Shown in pieces: positions 25,511 to 34,653 of a stretch of DNA of 64,000 nt. Source of the stretch: VXNJ01 sp009840625 (GTDB taxonomy: Bacteria; Chloroflexota; UBA11872; VXNJ01); assembly GCA_965207915.1 (NCBI GenBank), contig OZ242304.1, positions 1,860,001 through 1,924,000 on the forward strand. The letters are read 5' to 3'. Position 1 is the first letter of the stretch, and each line of letters starts with the position of its first letter. The position numbers and the translations under genes are program-made. The notes below the pieces were generated by a model that was not told the origin of the DNA, did no database searches, and was given only the letters and a program-made list of their open reading frames with translations.

Positions 25511-27538
25511 TCAGCCGGTCTCGTCCCGGAGTTGGGAGCGCAGTTCCCCGGGATCGGTCACCGGCTGCTGGCAGACGAACCGCCGGCAGACATGGGCGGT
25601 TGCCCGGCCGTTGATCGGCTCGCGGCCGTCCAGTAGCGGCGGTCCGTCCTCCCCGCCGACCGCCAGCACGCGGTCGGCGCGCCAGTTGGCGCGCACCTGC
25701 TCCACCAGCGCGCGGACCTCGGCCGAGTCCTTCTCACCGGCGATGGCCACCTGCTGGGCCCGCCCATCGAGCCAGAGGACCGATTGCAGCCACATTGAAA
25801 ACGCGGTTCCGTGGCGGATGAAAGTCTCGCCCAGTCCCGGAATCGCCGCCTCGGCCCGCTCGCGCCATTCCTCACGGCCGGTAAGCGCCCAGAGGCGCAG
25901 CATGAGCCTGGCGGCCAGGGACGCTCCTGCGGGAGTGGCGTTGTCTTCGCGGCGGCGCGGTCGCACGATCAGGTCGTCCTGCCCGGTAGCCGTGTCGCAC
26001 AGGTTGCCGTCGGCGTCCACGAATCGCTCCAGGATCGCCTCGGCCAGGTCCTGGGCCAACCCGAACCAGCGCGGTTCGAAATCGGCCTCGTACAGGGTCA
26101 GCAGCGCATCCCCGAGCGCAGCGTAGTCCTCCAGGAATCCGACCTTCCCGGCCCGACCTTCCGCCCAGGAGTGGACCAGTTTCCCGTCAGGGGACATCTG
26201 ATCGAGCAGAAATTCGGCGTTCGCCCGCGCCGCCTCGAGATAGGTGGGCTCATCGAGCGCCGCCCCGGCCTGGGCCAGGCTCGAGAGCATGAGCGCGTTC
26301 CAGGAAGCGACCGCCTTGCGGTCGGTGGCCGGCGCGATGCGGGACCGGCGGGCGCCGAGCAGCGTCTCGCGGGCGGCTGCCACCTTGGCCAGCAGCTGCC
26401 CGGTGGAGATTCCCAGGCGGCTGGCCAGCGGCGCAGGGTCGGACGGTTCGTGCAGTATGTTGCGACCCTCGAAATTCCCGCCCAGGGTCACGTCGAAGTA
26501 GCTGCAGACGGCCTTCGCGTCATCACCCAGGAGCTGCTGGACCTCGTCCAGGTCCCAGAGGTAGTACTTGCCCTCCATGCCTTCCGAGTCGGCGTCCTGG
26601 GCGGCGTAGAACCAGCCTTGCGGGCCGCGCATTTCCGAGAGCACGTAGTCGAACGTGCGCCGGGCCACGTCCAGGTAGCGCTGGTTGCCGGTCAGCTGCC
26701 AGGCGTGCAGGTAGCAGCCGGATAGCTGGGCGTTGTCGTAGAGCATTTTTTCGAAATGCGGGACAAGCCAGACGGCGTCGACCGAGTAGCGGTGAAAGCC
26801 GCCGCCGAGGTGATCGAATATCCCGCCCAGGGCCATCCGGTCAAGCGATCGCAGCGCGGTCTCCAGGGCCGGCCGGTCGCCGGCCTGGGCGAACCGTCCC
26901 AGCAGGAAATCGATCGTCATGGCCATAGGGAACTTGGGCTGGTCGCCCCAGCCGCCGTTCTCGTAGTCGAATCCGGCGCAGATGGCGGTAGCCGCGCGCA
27001 TGGCCAGGTCTTCGGGCAGCTCGACGCCGCCCAGGCTCTCGAACTGGTTGAGGCGTTCCACCAGCTGCCCGGCCGAACTGTCCACGTCCTCGCGCCGCTC
27101 GCGCCAGGCGTCCGCGATCTGTTCGAGCAGGTGCGAGAACGAAGGCATTCCGTAGCGCGATTGCGGCGGAAAGTAGGTGCCCCCGTAGAAGGGCTCGCCG
27201 CCGGGTTTTAGGAAAACGCTCATCGGCCAGCCGCCCTGGCCGGACAGGGCGACGACCGCGTTCATGTAGATCGAATCCACGTCGGGCCGCTCTTCGCGGT
27301 CCACCTTGATCGAAATGAAATCGGCGTTGAGCTGACTGGCCAGGGCCGGGTCCTCGAACGATTCGTGGGCCATCACGTGGCACCAGTGGCAGGCCGAGTA
27401 ACCCACGCTAAGGAAGATCGGCTTGTTCTGGGAGCGAGCGGCGGCGAACGCCTCCTCCCCCCACTCGTACCAGTCGACCGGGTTGTCGGCGTGTTGGCGA
27501 AGGTACAGGCTGGTTGCTTTGGCCAGGCGGTTGGGCAC
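25511..27538 (-). CDS. DUF255 thioredoxin-domain protein (YyaL/SSP411 family)
   Basis: 675 aa, the usual family length. N-terminal thioredoxin-like domain with the family hallmark PNRLAKATSLYLRQHADNPV and a C-H-W-C redox motif in GYSACHWCHVMAHESF; the remainder is an (alpha/alpha)6 barrel resembling N-acylglucosamine 2-epimerases (GGWPMSVFLKPGGEPFYGG). Function poorly known; a thiol-dependent carbohydrate role has been suggested for the family. I choose the GTG at 27538, which gives the conserved V-P-N-R-L start; the longer frame above it overlaps the divergent gene. No clear ribosome site. Confidence 0.88.
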   Translation of the reverse strand: MPNRLAKATSLYLRQHADNPVDWYEWGEEAFAAARSQNKPIFLSVGYSACHWCHVMAHESFEDPALASQLNADFISIKVDREERPDVDSIYMNAVVALSGQGGWPMSVFLKPGGEPFYGGTYFPPQSRYGMPSFSHLLEQIADAWRERREDVDSSAGQLVERLNQFESLGGVELPEDLAMRAATAICAGFDYENGGWGDQPKFPMAMTIDFLLGRFAQAGDRPALETALRSLDRMALGGIFDHLGGGFHRYSVDAVWLVPHFEKMLYDNAQLSGCYLHAWQLTGNQRYLDVARRTFDYVLSEMRGPQGWFYAAQDADSEGMEGKYYLWDLDEVQQLLGDDAKAVCSYFDVTLGGNFEGRNILHEPSDPAPLASRLGISTGQLLAKVAAARETLLGARRSRIAPATDRKAVASWNALMLSSLAQAGAALDEPTYLEAARANAEFLLDQMSPDGKLVHSWAEGRAGKVGFLEDYAALGDALLTLYEADFEPRWFGLAQDLAEAILERFVDADGNLCDTATGQDDLIVRPRRREDNATPAGASLAARLMLRLWALTGREEWRERAEAAIPGLGETFIRHGTAFSMWLQSVLWLDGRAQQVAIAGEKDSAEVRALVEQVRANWRADRVLAVGGEDGPPLLDGREPINGRATAHVCRRFVCQQPVTDPGELRSQLRDETG

Positions 27539-27599
27539 TAGGGAGTCCGGACGATTAGCATGGGGCAGTTTTGGGCCTATGGGAAGCTGGCAGCCAGCG

Positions 27600-28340
27600 A
27601 TGGACGATTTCGATCCGCCCGGTGTGTACGACCGGGCGAGTTTCCCGGCCGGGACCGCGCAACGCCCGTTCGTGGCCGCCAATTTCATCATCACCGCGGA
27701 TGGCTCGGCGCGCAAACCGGGGCCGGGCTACCGGCATTTTTCCGGCCCGGCCGACCGCCGCAGCATGCGCCGGCTGCGAATTCACTTCGATGCCATCCTG
27801 CGCGGATCCAGGACCCTCGAAATCAACCCGCGCCGCGATCTCGGCAACCCCACGTTGCTGGCCGCGCTGGCCGAACTGGGCCGTTCGCCACCGTTGGTGG
27901 TGGCGGTTACCAATCGCGGAAACATCGATCCCGCCGCGGCCATGGTGGCCGGTGCCGACGGGCACCACCGCCCGCTGATTTGCACGCCCTCCCCGGAACT
28001 CCTCGACCCGGCGGTCGCGGCAGTCTGTGATGTCTGGGAATTCCCGGAGCGGCCGATGGATCTGGCGGCGGTGCTGGCCCGCCTGGGGGAGTGTCGCGGA
28101 GTGCGGCGGGTCCTCTGCGAGGGCGGTCCGACCCTGCTTCGTTCGCTGCTGGAAGCCGGACTGGTAGATGAATTGCTGCTCACCGTTGCGCCACGCCTGC
28201 TGGGCGATCCCGACGGCCTGCGTCTGATCGGAGGCCGCTCGCCGTTCTCCCCGGAAAACGTGCCGCGATTGGAACTGGCCGACGTCCGGCGCGAAGGCCA
28301 GGAACTGTTCCTGCGTTACCGCGTGTCCCGGACCGGCTGA
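27600..28340 (+). CDS. RibD C-terminal-domain (dihydrofolate-reductase-like) reductase
   Basis: 246 aa. Begins with FVAANFIITADGSARK, the NADPH-binding strand, and ends with RRVLCEGGPTLLRSLLEAGL followed by DELLLTVAPRLLGDP, the signature of stand-alone RibD_C proteins. Likely an NADPH-dependent reductase of a pteridine- or pyrimidine-like substrate; the true riboflavin reductase is in ribD at the other end of the window. Alternative ATG at 27579. Diverges from the DUF255 gene with almost no gap. Confidence 0.8.
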   Translation: MDDFDPPGVYDRASFPAGTAQRPFVAANFIITADGSARKPGPGYRHFSGPADRRSMRRLRIHFDAILRGSRTLEINPRRDLGNPTLLAALAELGRSPPLVVAVTNRGNIDPAAAMVAGADGHHRPLICTPSPELLDPAVAAVCDVWEFPERPMDLAAVLARLGECRGVRRVLCEGGPTLLRSLLEAGLVDELLLTVAPRLLGDPDGLRLIGGRSPFSPENVPRLELADVRREGQELFLRYRVSRTG

Positions 28341-28349
28341 AGCGCTCGG

Positions 28350-29147
28350 CTAGGGCTCGGATTCGGGCGCGAACCGCTCGACCGAGTTCTCGTAGATGAT
28401 GCAGCGCAGGACCGCCAGGAAAGTCAGCAGCAGCATGTTGGCCAGATTGGCGACCACCAGGGCCACGACGCTCAAAATCCCGCTTTCGGAGGTAATCAGC
28501 GAGGTCAGGATCGCGGCGGCGACGGAAACGATCCAGTAGAGCACGATTTCGGATCCGGTCAGGCGCGCCAGGCGCAATGATTCGCGCAGCAGGTTGGGCA
28601 CGCTGGCGCCGGTGTCTACCAGCAGCGGTACGAAATAGAACGAGACGAACAGATATCCGACCACGGCACCGGCTCCCAGCAGGGCTCCGATCACCGCCAG
28701 CGCGGGATTGACAAAGGCCAGGAAACCGACCACTGCGCCGATTGCCAGGGCCAACGCCAACCAGGACAGCGCGAACAGGAAGATTCCCGGCAGACATCCC
28801 TGGATCACCCGCCAACCCGCCCGCAGGTCGACCCCGAACTGGCGGTAGGCAGCAAGTCCGTTGAAGGTGACCCCGACCTCCAGCAGGAGTCCGATCAGGA
28901 ACAGGACCGCGAATATCGCCGCCGTGGCCAGGAAGAAGTCGCCCAGTTCGGCAAAGTCGGTCGCCGCGTCGAACGCGGGCGTAGCGGGCAGCAGGAAGCG
29001 GCCGGCCAGGAAAGATGCGATCGTCCCTATGCCCAGCCAGACCGCCAGGATCGGGTTGTCGGAAAAAACCAGGTAGGCGACCCGCGCGAATGACCAAAAC
29101 CCCCAGGGGATGGCGTCGGGGCGCCTAGACTCTAGGTCGTCGTCCAC
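28350..29147 (-). CDS. Multi-span membrane protein, unknown function
   Basis: 265 aa from the GTG at 29147, about six hydrophobic spans with small-residue-rich helices (ALAIGAVVGFLAFVNPALAV) and a conserved-looking loop LLRESLRLARLTGSEIVLYW. The frame continues upstream but into the leader of the divergent dehydratase gene. Resembles integral membrane proteins with glycerophosphodiester-like or DUF4013-like topology, but I cannot assign a family. The 3' end is 9 nt from the convergent reductase gene. Confidence 0.6.
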   Translation of the reverse strand: MDDDLESRRPDAIPWGFWSFARVAYLVFSDNPILAVWLGIGTIASFLAGRFLLPATPAFDAATDFAELGDFFLATAAIFAVLFLIGLLLEVGVTFNGLAAYRQFGVDLRAGWRVIQGCLPGIFLFALSWLALALAIGAVVGFLAFVNPALAVIGALLGAGAVVGYLFVSFYFVPLLVDTGASVPNLLRESLRLARLTGSEIVLYWIVSVAAAILTSLITSESGILSVVALVVANLANMLLLTFLAVLRCIIYENSVERFAPESEP

Positions 29148-29202
29148 AAATGATCCGGATCGGGTTGGGCTGCAACCCGAAATTGTAGGAACGAGGGGCC
29201 GA

Positions 29203-29505
29203 ATGACCGCCGCCAGCGCCATCAGATTGGCCGCGAAGGATAACGTCGCAACCATGGTCAGCGCGGCCGAGGACGGCCAGGCGGTGACCATCAATACGGG
29301 AACGGACCGGCTGCTGATCAACGCCGCCGAGAAGATTCCCTTTGGGTTCAAGATCGCGATCGCTGAGATTTCGGCCGGCGAACAGATCTACAAGTACGGC
29401 GCGTCGATTGGGCAGGCTACGGCCGATATCGCGGTCGGAACGCTCGTCCACGTACACAACCTGGCCGGATTGCGTGCCGGCGGGGACACCGGGAGAACCG
29501 GATGA
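29203..29505 (+). CDS. UxaA-type dehydratase, N-terminal SAF-domain subunit
   Basis: 100 aa SAF domain found at the N-terminus of altronate/galactarate dehydratases: AAKDNVATMVSAAEDG, FGFKIAIAEISAGEQIYKYG and IGQATADIAVGTLVHVHNL, the metal-binding H-x-H-N-L end. Encoded as a separate polypeptide whose stop overlaps the large-subunit ATG (ATGA), so the pair forms one enzyme. ATG at 29203 preceded by GAGG. Confidence 0.85.
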   Translation: MTAASAIRLAAKDNVATMVSAAEDGQAVTINTGTDRLLINAAEKIPFGFKIAIAEISAGEQIYKYGASIGQATADIAVGTLVHVHNLAGLRAGGDTGRTG

Positions 29506-30677
29506 GCGCGACATTCCTCGGCTACCCGCGGCCCGACGGCAGCGCCGGAACCCGCAACCACGTCCTGATCCTGCCCGGCGGCTGGGAATGCCAGCAGATC
29601 GTGAGCATGGTCGACGGCACGGTCACACCCACTTCGGCCGATCTGGGGGTCGCCCGGACGCGTTCCGATCGCGAGACCATCGCCCGCATGCACGTTGGTC
29701 TGGCGTTGAACCCGAACGTGTACGCGGTGGTGATCGTCACCGCCGGCGGCAAGATCAACGAGGGGATGCTCAACGGTTTGCATGCCGAGGAACCGTGCCG
29801 CGCGGCCGGCAAGCCGGTCGAAATCATCGACTGCGACGGATGGGATGCTATCGCCAAGGGCAGCCGGGCGGCGGCGCGCTTGGTCCACGACGCATCGGCC
29901 CAGCGCCGCCGGGAAGTTGATGCATCCAATCTGCAGGTGGGTGTCAAGTGCGGCGCCTCCGATCCGACCTCGGGTCTGGTCGGCAACCCCTCACTCGGAC
30001 GGATGTTCGACCGCGTGGTCGACGCCGGCGGGACCGCGATTTTCTCCGAAACGACCGAGGTGATCGGGGCCGAGCACGAGCTTGCCGACCGCTGCGTCAA
30101 TCCGCAGGTCCGGCGGCAATTCCTGGAGCTGATCGAGAACCACGAGGAAGTGGCGCGCGGCGTCGGCCAGGACATCCGCACGATAAATCCCGTTCCGGCC
30201 AATATCGCGGCCGGCATCAGCACGCTGGAAGAAAAGAGCCTGGGCGCGGTTCACAAGGGCGGCACCGCGCCGATCGTCGGCGTTCTCGAGTACGCGGAAC
30301 GCCCCGCAGCGCCCGGACTCTACTTCATGGACAGCTCGGTTTCGCACGTGGTGGTCCTGCCCGGGATGGCCGGGGCCGGCTGCAACATCGTCTTTTTCCA
30401 GCTCGGCGGCGGTGGGTGGTCGCGCCGGACCCTGACCGGAGGGCAGGGGATAGTCGCGCCGCAGATGTGGGTGACCGGCAATCCAACGACCGCGGCCCGG
30501 GTTGCCGGCGTCGATTTCTCCTCCGGTCCGGTCATTTCCGACGGACGATCGATCGAAGAAATGGGCGACGAGCTCTTCGATCTGGTGCTTGAGGTGGCCT
30601 CGGGGCGGTTGGCCCGAACCGAGATGCTGCGGTTCTTCGATCCGGTCCAGTACTATCTGCCCGGACCCAGCTTTTAG
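29502..30677 (+). CDS. UxaA-family (altronate/galactarate-type) dehydratase, catalytic subunit
   Basis: 391 aa. Begins with the family motif GYPRPDGSAGTRNHV, then GVKCGASDPTSGLVGNPSLG with the conserved cysteine region, AIFSETTEVIGAEH, and the C-terminal GNPTTAARVAGVDFSSG. Together with the SAF subunit it should dehydrate a sugar acid to a 2-keto-3-deoxy acid, using Fe2+. Substrate unproven. Its stop codon overlaps that of the convergent nnr gene. Confidence 0.87.
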   Translation: MSATFLGYPRPDGSAGTRNHVLILPGGWECQQIVSMVDGTVTPTSADLGVARTRSDRETIARMHVGLALNPNVYAVVIVTAGGKINEGMLNGLHAEEPCRAAGKPVEIIDCDGWDAIAKGSRAAARLVHDASAQRRREVDASNLQVGVKCGASDPTSGLVGNPSLGRMFDRVVDAGGTAIFSETTEVIGAEHELADRCVNPQVRRQFLELIENHEEVARGVGQDIRTINPVPANIAAGISTLEEKSLGAVHKGGTAPIVGVLEYAERPAAPGLYFMDSSVSHVVVLPGMAGAGCNIVFFQLGGGGWSRRTLTGGQGIVAPQMWVTGNPTTAARVAGVDFSSGPVISDGRSIEEMGDELFDLVLEVASGRLARTEMLRFFDPVQYYLPGPSF

Positions 30678-32209
30678 GAGTTGCCCGGGCTGGCCCGATT
30701 CCGGTCCGAGAGTTCGCTCCAGGCTTCGGGGATATAGCGCGGCAGATCCGCCGCCAGCACCCCCGGCGCGCCCAGGACCGCGGCCGCCAGTTGTCCGCTG
30801 CGCGCGTGCAGGTATACGCCCAGGCGCGCCGCGTCCCAGGCCGCCAGGCCGCTCCCCAACAGAGCTGCGACCAGGCCGGTTAGCACGTCCCCGGTTCCGG
30901 CGCTGGCCAATCCCGGCGCTATCAGCGGACAGATGCAGTACTGGCCATCGGGACGGGCCACGATCGTGCCGGCGCCCTTGTGCACTACCACCGCGCCGCT
31001 GCGCGCGGCGGCGGACTGGGCCGACGACAGGCGGTCGGCCTGCACGCGATCGCGACCGACTCCCAGCAGGCGCGCCATTTCCCCGGGATGGGGCGTTAGG
31101 ACCACCTCGCCAGCGGAGTTCGGGGCTGATTCACATCGCAGCGGAGAAATCAGGTTCAGCGCGTCTGCGTCCAGGACGATCGGTCGATCGGGTCTGTCCG
31201 GGCCCGTAAGCCAGTCGATGACCCGCTCCGGTCCGGCGCCGGTCCCCAGTCCCGGCCCGGCCGCGATAGCGGCCGCCCGGGTGGCGGCCGCCTTCAGTAC
31301 CCCTATCGCATTCGGCCGCAGCTCGCCCGCCGTTTCCTCCAAGACCGTGTAGATGGGTCCCAGCAGGTGCGCCGACACCGTCGCCGCTACTGGTTCGATG
31401 GCCGCCAGCTCGACATAACCGGCGCCGCCGCGCAATGCCCCGCCGCAGACTAAGCCGGCGGCGCCACGGTAACGGGCCGAGCCGGCGACTGCCAGTACTC
31501 GCCCGAACGTCCCCTTGTGGGCGTCTACCGGGCGCCGGGGAAGGAGACCGGCGGCAACGTCGGCGTCCAGGGCGTGACCCGAACCCGGGTCTCCCAGGCC
31601 GATGTCGGTTGTAAGGATGCGGCCGGCGAAGGGCCGGGCCGGGAACTGCAACACGCCCAGCTTGCAGGGCCCGGCGCAAATCGTTAGGTCGGCCGCGAAT
31701 GCTGCAGCGTCTGCGGCGCCGGTCTGGGCGTCAATCCCCGACGGCATGTCCAGCGCAACCTTGAGCGCCCCCGGAGCTCCTATCTCGCTGAGCATCTGGG
31801 CCACCGACCCGCGCAGCGGGGGAGCCGAACCGATCCCCAGCAGGGCATCGACTACCAGATCCGAATCCTCCGCTGATCGATTTGCGGAGCCCTCGGAGTG
31901 GTGGATCAATTCGATCGCCGGATTGCCGGCGGCGGCAGCAGCCGCGTCGTCCCGCGGACGCGAGCAGATGAGCCGCACGCGGCAGCCGGCCTCGGCCAGG
32001 CGCGCGGCGACTATGACCCCGTCGCCCCCGTTCGAGCCGGGCCCGACGAGCACCGTCGCGGACTTGCCGGTTAGTTCGTCAAACTGGCCGGCGATGACGG
32101 CGAACATCGCCGAGCCGGCCCGCAGCATCAGTTCATCGACTCCGGTGCCGGCATCGATCGCGGCATTCTCGGCGGACCTCATCTGGTCGACCGTGCAAAC
32201 CCGGATCAT
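30674..32209 (-). CDS. nnr: Bifunctional NAD(P)H-hydrate epimerase / ADP-dependent dehydratase
   Basis: Repairs hydrated NADH/NADPH. 511 aa. YjeF_N epimerase domain (1-215) with GPGSNGGDGVIVAARLAEAG and GIDAQTGAAD; carbohydrate-kinase-like dehydratase domain (225-500) with LTPHPGEMARLLG, VVHKGAGTIVARPDGQ and AGTGDVLTGLVAALL (the G-x-G-D catalytic Asp). The start overlaps the acpS stop as ATGA, last gene of the yebC-ruv operon. Confidence 0.93.
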   Translation of the reverse strand: MIRVCTVDQMRSAENAAIDAGTGVDELMLRAGSAMFAVIAGQFDELTGKSATVLVGPGSNGGDGVIVAARLAEAGCRVRLICSRPRDDAAAAAAGNPAIELIHHSEGSANRSAEDSDLVVDALLGIGSAPPLRGSVAQMLSEIGAPGALKVALDMPSGIDAQTGAADAAAFAADLTICAGPCKLGVLQFPARPFAGRILTTDIGLGDPGSGHALDADVAAGLLPRRPVDAHKGTFGRVLAVAGSARYRGAAGLVCGGALRGGAGYVELAAIEPVAATVSAHLLGPIYTVLEETAGELRPNAIGVLKAAATRAAAIAAGPGLGTGAGPERVIDWLTGPDRPDRPIVLDADALNLISPLRCESAPNSAGEVVLTPHPGEMARLLGVGRDRVQADRLSSAQSAAARSGAVVVHKGAGTIVARPDGQYCICPLIAPGLASAGTGDVLTGLVAALLGSGLAAWDAARLGVYLHARSGQLAAAVLGAPGVLAADLPRYIPEAWSELSDRNRASPGNS

Positions 32210-32577
32210 GAACCTTCCCCCGTCGCCAGGCCGACCACCTGGGCAATTGCGAGCTCGTCGGTGTGACTCAGGCTCACCTCAAGGGTTGCGATGCCGAGTT
32301 CGCCGGCCCGGCGGGCCGCCGCCCCGTGCAGCCGCACCAGCGGCTTGCCGCGGCGGTCGTTGTAGATTTCCATCTCCCTGAAATAGATTCCCTTGAGCCC
32401 CGTGCCCAAAGCCTTTGAGATGGCTTCCTTGGCCGCGAAGCGAACCGCCAGTTCTGGTACCCGGCCGCGGCAATAGCCGACTTCGGCCGGGGTGAATACC
32501 TTGTCCAGGAACCGCTGCGGGTGCCGTTTCAGGACCGCCGCGATGCGCGCGATTTCGATCAGGTCGACGCCCGCCAC
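32206..32577 (-). CDS. acpS: Holo-[acyl-carrier-protein] synthase
   Basis: Transfers 4'-phosphopantetheine from CoA to ACP. 123 aa; the metal-binding D5 in AGVDLIEIARI and the Glu of RFAAKEAISKALGTG are present, and SLSHTDELAIAQV ends the domain. GTG at 32577 gives the standard N-terminus; a TTG at 32589 is the alternative. The gene follows acyP by 16 nt and overlaps nnr by 4 nt. Confidence 0.93.
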   Translation of the reverse strand: MAGVDLIEIARIAAVLKRHPQRFLDKVFTPAEVGYCRGRVPELAVRFAAKEAISKALGTGLKGIYFREMEIYNDRRGKPLVRLHGAAARRAGELGIATLEVSLSHTDELAIAQVVGLATGEGS

Positions 32578-32593
32578 CGGGCGCAGCAACGCT

Positions 32594-32863
32594 TCAGGCA
32601 AGTACCTGGAATCCCTGGAAGTTTCGTTCTGGCAGGGAGGTCGATTCGACTCCGGCCACAACCGCCAGCGGCGGGCCGTCGCGGAGGAATTCTTCCAGGC
32701 GGTCAAGGTCGCTTGCAGGCCCGCTGGCGATCACCTCAACCCTTCCGTCCGCAGTGTTTCGGACGTGCCCCGAAAGCCCCAGCTCGCCGGCCCGCCGCAA
32801 AACGAAGGCGCGATATCCCACTTGCTGGACCCTACCGAGCACCAGCAATCGACGGGTAGCCAA
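32594..32863 (-). CDS. acyP: Acylphosphatase
   Basis: Hydrolyses acyl-phosphates. 89 aa, with the phosphate loop GRVQQVGYRAF (catalytic Arg) and GHVRNTADGRVE (catalytic Asn). TTG start at 32863 with a perfect AGGAGG seven bases upstream. Sits between ruvB and acpS. Confidence 0.92.
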   Translation of the reverse strand: MATRRLLVLGRVQQVGYRAFVLRRAGELGLSGHVRNTADGRVEVIASGPASDLDRLEEFLRDGPPLAVVAGVESTSLPERNFQGFQVLA

Positions 32864-32874
32864 CCCTGGCCCTC

Positions 32875-33927
32875 CTAGGGGTCGATCCCGAATGCGAGCT
32901 GGCCGGGGTCATCAACCCGCTTGGGGGCCGTCAGGCCCAGGTGTTCGAACGCCCGGCGGGTCGCTTGCCGCCCGCGCGGCGTGCGGGCAAGGTAACCGAT
33001 CTGCAACAGATAGGGCTCGTGGTAGTCCTCGATGGTGGCAGGGTCCTCCGAAAGCGAAGCCGCGATCGTGTTGATCCCGACCGGTCCGCCGTCGTACTTG
33101 CGCACGATCGTGGCCAGGATCCGGCGGTCCATGTCGTCGAGCCCTTGGCGGTCTATGTCCAGCATCTCCAGGGCATCGTCGGCCAGCTCTGTCGTGATCG
33201 ATCCGTCGCCTTTGACCTGGCAGTAGTCGCGGACGCGACGCAGCAGCCGGTTGCAGACTCGCGCCGTCCCGCGTGCGCGGGTGGCGATCATTTCGGCGGC
33301 CTCGGGCCGGATCTGGACCTCGAGTAGGCCCGCCGACCGATTGATGATCGCGGCGCATTCCGGGTCCGAATAGTAGTCCAATCGGTAGATTTCCCCGAAG
33401 CGGTCGCGCAACGGCGCCGACAACAACCCAAGCCGGGTGGTTGCTCCCACGAGGGTGAACGGCTCGATCGCGATCCGGTAGGTCCGCTGGGCAGCGCCTG
33501 AACCGCGTCCGGTCACCAGGTCGAGTTGGCGGTCCTCCATGGCCGGGTAGAGGATCTCCTCGACCACCTTGCTGAGGCGGTGAATCTCGTCGATGAACAA
33601 GACGTCGCCGGCGCGCAGGCTGTTCAGCAGCGCCGCCAGATCGCCGGGCCGACCCAGGGCCGGCCCCGAGCTGATCCGGATGCTGGATCCGGTTTCGGAG
33701 GCGATGATGTGCGCCAGCGAAGTCTTGCCAAGTCCGGGTGGACCGGCCAGCAGCACGTGGTCGGTCGGCTCACCCCGTCCCAGCGCTGCTTCGATGAGGA
33801 TCTTGAGGCGCGTCTTTACGCGCGACTGGCCGATGAATTCGTCGTCGGCCAGCGAACGCGGCCGCAGCGCCTGTTCGAACTGCTTGTCGGGCGTGCTCTG
33901 TTCCGGCGCCATGATCGATTCGGCCAT
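32875..33927 (-). CDS. ruvB: Holliday junction branch-migration ATPase RuvB
   Basis: AAA+ motor working with RuvA. 350 aa: LRPRSLADDEFIGQ, Walker A AGPPGLGKTSLAH (about 62-74), Walker B LFIDEIHRLS, sensor 1 GATTRLGLLSAPLRDRFG, and the winged-helix C-domain ending GLTAPKRVDD. Unlike most operons there is a 138-nt gap between ruvA and ruvB, which may hold a separate promoter; nothing clear is visible in it. Confidence 0.96.
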   Translation of the reverse strand: MAESIMAPEQSTPDKQFEQALRPRSLADDEFIGQSRVKTRLKILIEAALGRGEPTDHVLLAGPPGLGKTSLAHIIASETGSSIRISSGPALGRPGDLAALLNSLRAGDVLFIDEIHRLSKVVEEILYPAMEDRQLDLVTGRGSGAAQRTYRIAIEPFTLVGATTRLGLLSAPLRDRFGEIYRLDYYSDPECAAIINRSAGLLEVQIRPEAAEMIATRARGTARVCNRLLRRVRDYCQVKGDGSITTELADDALEMLDIDRQGLDDMDRRILATIVRKYDGGPVGINTIAASLSEDPATIEDYHEPYLLQIGYLARTPRGRQATRRAFEHLGLTAPKRVDDPGQLAFGIDP

Positions 33928-34065
33928 ATCGCCCTAATCCCGCTCCTTCTTGCCCGCTCCCACCCGTTCGAACCCGACCCGACGTCTCCTGCCGGCGGGA
34001 ATTCTTGCGTCCGGAATCGAACGGCGGGAGCTTTTTACGATTCTTACCCCCAAGCGCCCGGCCGT

Positions 34066-34653
34066 CTAGGCCAGGGTTCCAAGCGCGGCGCTTATCTGCT
34101 GTTCGACGGACATGCCGGGCCGGGCGCCTGCCGCCAGAGCGTCGACCGCCACCGCGCGCGGATATCCAAGACCCTCCAGAACCGCCAGCGCCTCCTCGGT
34201 GTCGTCGGTCGTCCCGCCCGGTTGCAGGGCACCAAACTCGGCCTCCGAGAGCTTGCCTTTTAGGTCGACGACTATGCGCGAAGCGGCCCGGGCGCCGACA
34301 CCGCTTACCGACCGGAGGGTCTTCTCATCCTCGCCGTTGACTGCGACCGCGATCCGTCGCGGCGAAAGTTCGGAGACGATCCGCTGGGCCAGTTTGGGCC
34401 CGATCCGCGGCACGGTCAGCAACAGGGCGAACACTTTTAGCTCGGCGCTGTCGTCAAACCCGAAAAGCTCCGGGCCGGAGTCGCCGGCATGCAGGTGGGT
34501 CGGAAAGTCGACGAAGTCGTCGACCTGGACCCGGTTCAGCAGACTCTGGCTGACCGAAACGCGCAGGACGACGCCGATGCCTTCGGGTTGCAACTCGACC
34601 AGCGCCCGTTCCGGGTCGGCGGCGCAGATCGTGCCGCGGATGCGGGCGATCAC
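34066..34653 (-). CDS. ruvA: Holliday junction DNA-binding protein RuvA
   Basis: 195 aa. N-terminal OB-fold beginning MIARIRGTI, central helix-hairpin-helix pair (LLTVPRIGPKLAQRIVSEL and LRSVSGVGARAASRIVVDL), an acidic linker, then domain III, EEALAVLEGLGYPRA. The acidic pin and junction-binding residues are not individually checkable here. GTG start overlapping the ruvC stop (GTGA). Confidence 0.95.
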   Translation of the reverse strand: MIARIRGTICAADPERALVELQPEGIGVVLRVSVSQSLLNRVQVDDFVDFPTHLHAGDSGPELFGFDDSAELKVFALLLTVPRIGPKLAQRIVSELSPRRIAVAVNGEDEKTLRSVSGVGARAASRIVVDLKGKLSEAEFGALQPGGTTDDTEEALAVLEGLGYPRAVAVDALAAGARPGMSVEQQISAALGTLA

